Assembly: GCA_043738095.1 (NCBI GenBank)
Contig: JAYSZI010000024.1
Coordinates: 1-26,741, forward strand
Reading direction: 5' to 3'
DNA: 26,741 nucleotides
Source of the DNA: Lysobacter_K sp043738095
GTDB lineage: Bacteria; Pseudomonadota; Gammaproteobacteria; Xanthomonadales; Xanthomonadaceae
The translations under genes were made by a program, and so were the position numbers. Each line of letters starts with the position of its first letter. Positions within the stretch are counted from its first letter, which is position 1. This document shows positions 24,347 through 26,741 of this stretch, one piece after another. Below the pieces are notes generated by a model that did not search any database, was not told the origin of the DNA, and worked only from the letters and a program-made list of their open reading frames with translations.

Positions 24347-25405
24347 ATGTTCAATGCCACCGAGCTTGCCGCCCGCTTCGGCTTGACCGTACAAGGCGAC
24401 GGCGCCGCGCAAGTGCGCGGCGTCGGCACCCTGGCCGATAGCCAGCCCGGACAGCTGGCTTTTCTGGCCAATCCAAAATACCGCGGGCAGCTCGCCACGA
24501 GCCGCGCCAGCGTGGTGGTCATGCGTTCCGACGATGCGGCCGATTTCGCCGGCACCGCGTTGATCGCGCCCGATCCCTACGTGGCATTCGCGCGGCTGGC
24601 AGCGCTATTTGCGCCGCGTCCTCAACGTGATCCGGGCATCCATGCCTCAGCTGCTATCGATGCAAGCGCGGTAGTTGCCGACGACGCCCACGTCGGCGCC
24701 TTCGTCAGCATCGGAGCGCGTAGCAGGGTCGAGGCCGGCGCCGCGATCGGTCCCGGTTGCGTCATCGGCGACGATTGCGTGATCGGTGCCGGCAGCGAGC
24801 TGGTCGCGCGCGTGACGCTGGTCGCGCGCGTCAAACTCGGCCAGCGCGTACTGGTGCACCCAGGCGCGGTGATCGGCGCGGACGGGTTCGGCTTGGCCAT
24901 GAGCGATACCGAGAACGGCGGAGGCCAATGGTTGAAGGTGCCGCAACTGGGCGGCGTGAGCATAGGCGATGACTGCGAAATTGGCGCCAACACCACCATC
25001 GACCGCGGCGCGATCGCCGACACCGTGCTCGAGGCCGACGTGCGCCTGGATAATCAGATCCAGATCGGCCACAACGTCCACATCGGCGCGCATACCGCCA
25101 TGGCGGGCTGTTCCGCCGTTGCCGGCAGCGCGCGCATCGGCCGCTATTGTCTGATCGGCGGGGGTGCGGGCGTGCTCGGGCATTTGGAAATTTGCGACAA
25201 GGTTGTGGTGACAGCGATGAGCCTAGTCACCCACTCGATCCGCGAGCCCGGCGAGTACTCTTCGGGCACGCCGCTCATGGACAACCGCAGCTGGCGCAAG
25301 AGCGCCGCCCGCTTCAAGCAACTCGATGCCTTTGTGCGGCGTCTGGGCGCTATCGACAAACCAGATTCATTGCGGCCCAAGGCGGCCGCGAACAAGGAAC
25401 CATGA
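24347..25405 (+). CDS. lpxD: UDP-3-O-(3-hydroxyacyl)glucosamine N-acyltransferase
   Basis: Third step of lipid A synthesis: adds the N-linked 3-hydroxyacyl chain from ACP to UDP-3-O-acyl-glucosamine. The 352 residues fit the family (341 in E. coli). The N-terminal uridine-binding domain (about 1–100) shows GDGAAQVRGVGTLADSQPGQLAFLANPKY. The left-handed beta-helix of hexapeptide repeats runs from about residue 105. It includes GADGFGLAMSD, TTIDRGAIADTVLEADVRLDNQ and the catalytic-His stretch IQIGHNVHIGAHT. A helical C-terminus follows. ATG at 24347 is chosen; an in-frame GTG four codons earlier is possible. Its stop overlaps the start of fabZ. Confidence 0.95.
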   Translation: MFNATELAARFGLTVQGDGAAQVRGVGTLADSQPGQLAFLANPKYRGQLATSRASVVVMRSDDAADFAGTALIAPDPYVAFARLAALFAPRPQRDPGIHASAAIDASAVVADDAHVGAFVSIGARSRVEAGAAIGPGCVIGDDCVIGAGSELVARVTLVARVKLGQRVLVHPGAVIGADGFGLAMSDTENGGGQWLKVPQLGGVSIGDDCEIGANTTIDRGAIADTVLEADVRLDNQIQIGHNVHIGAHTAMAGCSAVAGSARIGRYCLIGGGAGVLGHLEICDKVVVTAMSLVTHSIREPGEYSSGTPLMDNRSWRKSAARFKQLDAFVRRLGAIDKPDSLRPKAAANKEP

Positions 25406-25875
25406 TGAGCAACACCGTGCAACTTCCGCTCGATGTCACCGCAATCCAGGCGCTACTGCCACACCGCTATCCTTTCCTGCTGGTCGATCGCGTCGTCGAG
25501 TTCGAAGCCCGCAAGCGCGTGCTGGCCTATAAGAACGTGAGCAACAACGAGCCGTTCTTCAACGGTCATTTCCCCGGGCGCCCGGTGATGCCCGGCGTCC
25601 TGGTGATAGAGGCATTGGCGCAGGCCGGTGGTCTGCTCACGCAGTTGTCGAGCATCGCCGCCGGTGATGGTGAGCCCGCAGGCGACAAAGTTTTCTATCT
25701 GGTCAAGGTCGACAACGCCCGGTTCTCCAAGCTGGTCGTGCCGGGGGACCGGCTTGAGCTCGAAGTCACGCTCAAGCGCGTGATCCGCAACATGGCGATG
25801 TACGTCGGCATCGCCCGCGTCGACGGCGAGCAGGCCGCGTGCGCCGAGATCCTGTGCGCCGAGGCCAGGACCTGA
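25405..25875 (+). CDS. fabZ: 3-hydroxyacyl-[acyl-carrier-protein] dehydratase FabZ
   Basis: Dehydrates 3-hydroxyacyl-ACP in fatty-acid elongation and so competes with LpxA and LpxD for the same substrate. The 156 residues match the hot-dog-fold family (151 in E. coli). IQALLPHRYPFLLVDRV opens the domain; His55 in FFNGHFPGRPVMPG and Glu69 in VLVIEALAQAGG are the catalytic pair. Two adjacent ATGs (25402, 25405) could start it. AAGGAA at 25394–25399 is better spaced for 25405, so that one is used. Either way it overlaps the lpxD stop, implying coupled translation. Confidence 0.95.
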   Translation: MSNTVQLPLDVTAIQALLPHRYPFLLVDRVVEFEARKRVLAYKNVSNNEPFFNGHFPGRPVMPGVLVIEALAQAGGLLTQLSSIAAGDGEPAGDKVFYLVKVDNARFSKLVVPGDRLELEVTLKRVIRNMAMYVGIARVDGEQAACAEILCAEART

Positions 25876-25877
25876 GC

Positions 25878-26663
25878 GTGGGCGAGTCCTTCGTCCACCC
25901 CAGCGCGGTGGTCGAGCCTAGCGCCACGCTGGGCGCCGGCGTGCGGGTGGGCGCGTTTTGCTACATCGGCGATGAAGTGCAGGTGGGCGACGGCAGCACG
26001 TTTGGCCCCCACTGCAGTGTGCAAGGGCCGACCCGGATCGGTCGCGACAACCGCTTCATCGGCCATTGCGCGATCGGTGGAGAGCCACAGGACAAGAAGT
26101 ACGCAGGCGAACGAGTCGCGCTGGCCATCGGCGATCGCAACGTGGTCCGCGAGTTCGTCACCATCAATCGTGGTACCGATGGCGGCGGTGGCACCACTCG
26201 CCTAGGCGACGACAACTGGCTGCTCGCCTACACGCACATTGCCCATGACTGCACGGTAGGCAACCACTGCGTGTTCTCCAACAACGCCACGCTTGCCGGC
26301 CACGTGGTCATCGGTGATCACGTCATCCTCAGCGGCTTTGCAGGGATTCACCAGTTTTGTCGCATCGGCGCCCATGCGTTCATCGGCATGGGCGCGTTCG
26401 TCAACGGCGACGTCCCGCCGTTCCTGATGGTGGCGCAGGAAGGCTATGGTCGCCCGCGCGGTATCAACAGCGAAGGACTCAAGCGCCGCGGCTTCGATGC
26501 CGAGCGCATCGCCGCGATCAAGCGCGCCTATCGCGCGCTGTACATGGCGGGCGCCAGGTTCGAGGACGCCAGGGCCGAGCTGGGCGCAATGGCCACCGAC
26601 AGCCACGACGTACGCGCGATGCTGGAGTTCATCGAACGCGGCGAGCGGCCGTTGCTGCGGTGA
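25878..26663 (+). CDS. lpxA: UDP-N-acetylglucosamine O-acyltransferase
   Basis: First step of lipid A synthesis: transfers a 3-hydroxyacyl chain from ACP to UDP-GlcNAc in the cytoplasm. The 261 residues match E. coli (262). The hexapeptide beta-helix starts VHPSAVVEPSATLGAGVRVG; the catalytic His123 (E. coli His125) lies in THIAHDCTVGNH. His142 and His158 match E. coli His144 and His160. Met171 takes the place of E. coli Gly173, the acyl-length ruler. The helical C-terminus has NSEGLKRRGFDAERI. The start is GTG at 25878, two bases after the fabZ stop, with AGGA seven bases upstream inside fabZ. Confidence 0.96.
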   Translation: MGESFVHPSAVVEPSATLGAGVRVGAFCYIGDEVQVGDGSTFGPHCSVQGPTRIGRDNRFIGHCAIGGEPQDKKYAGERVALAIGDRNVVREFVTINRGTDGGGGTTRLGDDNWLLAYTHIAHDCTVGNHCVFSNNATLAGHVVIGDHVILSGFAGIHQFCRIGAHAFIGMGAFVNGDVPPFLMVAQEGYGRPRGINSEGLKRRGFDAERIAAIKRAYRALYMAGARFEDARAELGAMATDSHDVRAMLEFIERGERPLLR

Positions 26664-26741
26664 GCGCCGTCGTATTCGTGGGTAGGCTGGGGCCGATTCC
26701 TAAGTCCACCCCGGCCCTGCAGATAGGCTGGCGCTTGGTTG
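26664..26741. other. Unassigned right edge after lpxA
   Basis: These 78 bases do not show the start of lpxB, which often follows lpxA directly. One plus-strand frame from a GTG overlapping the lpxA stop stays open to the edge, but its residues do not resemble LpxB. Two similar short segments, GTAGGCTGGGGC near 26681 and ATAGGCTGGCGC near 26723, suggest a degenerate repeat. The window ends too soon to decide. Confidence 0.3.

Noticed and set aside
1..26741. tRNA, rRNA, CRISPR arrays, insertion sequences or prophage genes
   Set aside because: Looked for on both strands by eye; none supported.

Overview
This is a GC-rich, gene-dense stretch of a Gram-negative chromosome. The gene order (map–glnD–dapD on one strand, rpsB–tsf–pyrH–frr–uppS–cdsA–dxr–rseP–bamA–lpxD–fabZ–lpxA on the other) and the protein sequences fit a gammaproteobacterium, most likely of the Xanthomonadaceae/Lysobacteraceae. 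That placement is inference from gene order and sequence character; no database search was run. Apart from the first gene, which the window edge cuts, all genes look intact. I see no insertion sequence, prophage, tRNA, rRNA or CRISPR array.

Region 1 (1–5.0 kb): an asparagine synthetase gene (asnB, minus strand) lies between two paralogous penicillin-acylase-family genes on the plus strand. The most interesting signal of the window is upstream of asnB. A 42-codon ORF with a Shine-Dalgarno site has seven Asn codons within eleven. A 9-bp antiterminator pairing follows, and then a classic hairpin plus U7 terminator 24 nt before the asnB start codon. This is the architecture of a ribosome-mediated attenuator sensing Asn-tRNA.

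Region 2 (5.1–11.3 kb, all minus strand): map–glnD–dapD are joined by two ATGA stop/start overlaps, followed by an ArsC/Spx-like reductase gene and dapE. The cluster mixes protein maturation, nitrogen sensing (GlnD) and lysine/meso-diaminopimelate synthesis. Together with asnB it concentrates nitrogen and aspartate-family metabolism.

Region 3 (11.3–17.0 kb): translation genes rpsB (long structured leader, Ala/Pro-rich C-terminal tail), tsf, pyrH and frr. A strong bidirectional terminator follows tsf. Two outsiders break up the usual cluster: an inverted AIM24-family gene between tsf and pyrH, and a cation-diffusion-facilitator metal exporter between pyrH and frr. frr has its own good promoter.

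Region 4 (17.0–26.7 kb): an envelope-biogenesis run, all plus strand: uppS, cdsA, dxr, rseP, bamA, lpxD, fabZ, lpxA. These supply undecaprenyl and isoprenoid precursors, CDP-diacylglycerol, the site-2 protease of the sigma-E pathway, the outer-membrane assembly factor and the first lipid A steps. A sigma-E-like promoter candidate precedes uppS. skp is absent between bamA and lpxD. LpxA carries Met at the acyl-chain ruler position, predicting short 3-hydroxyacyl chains on lipid A.
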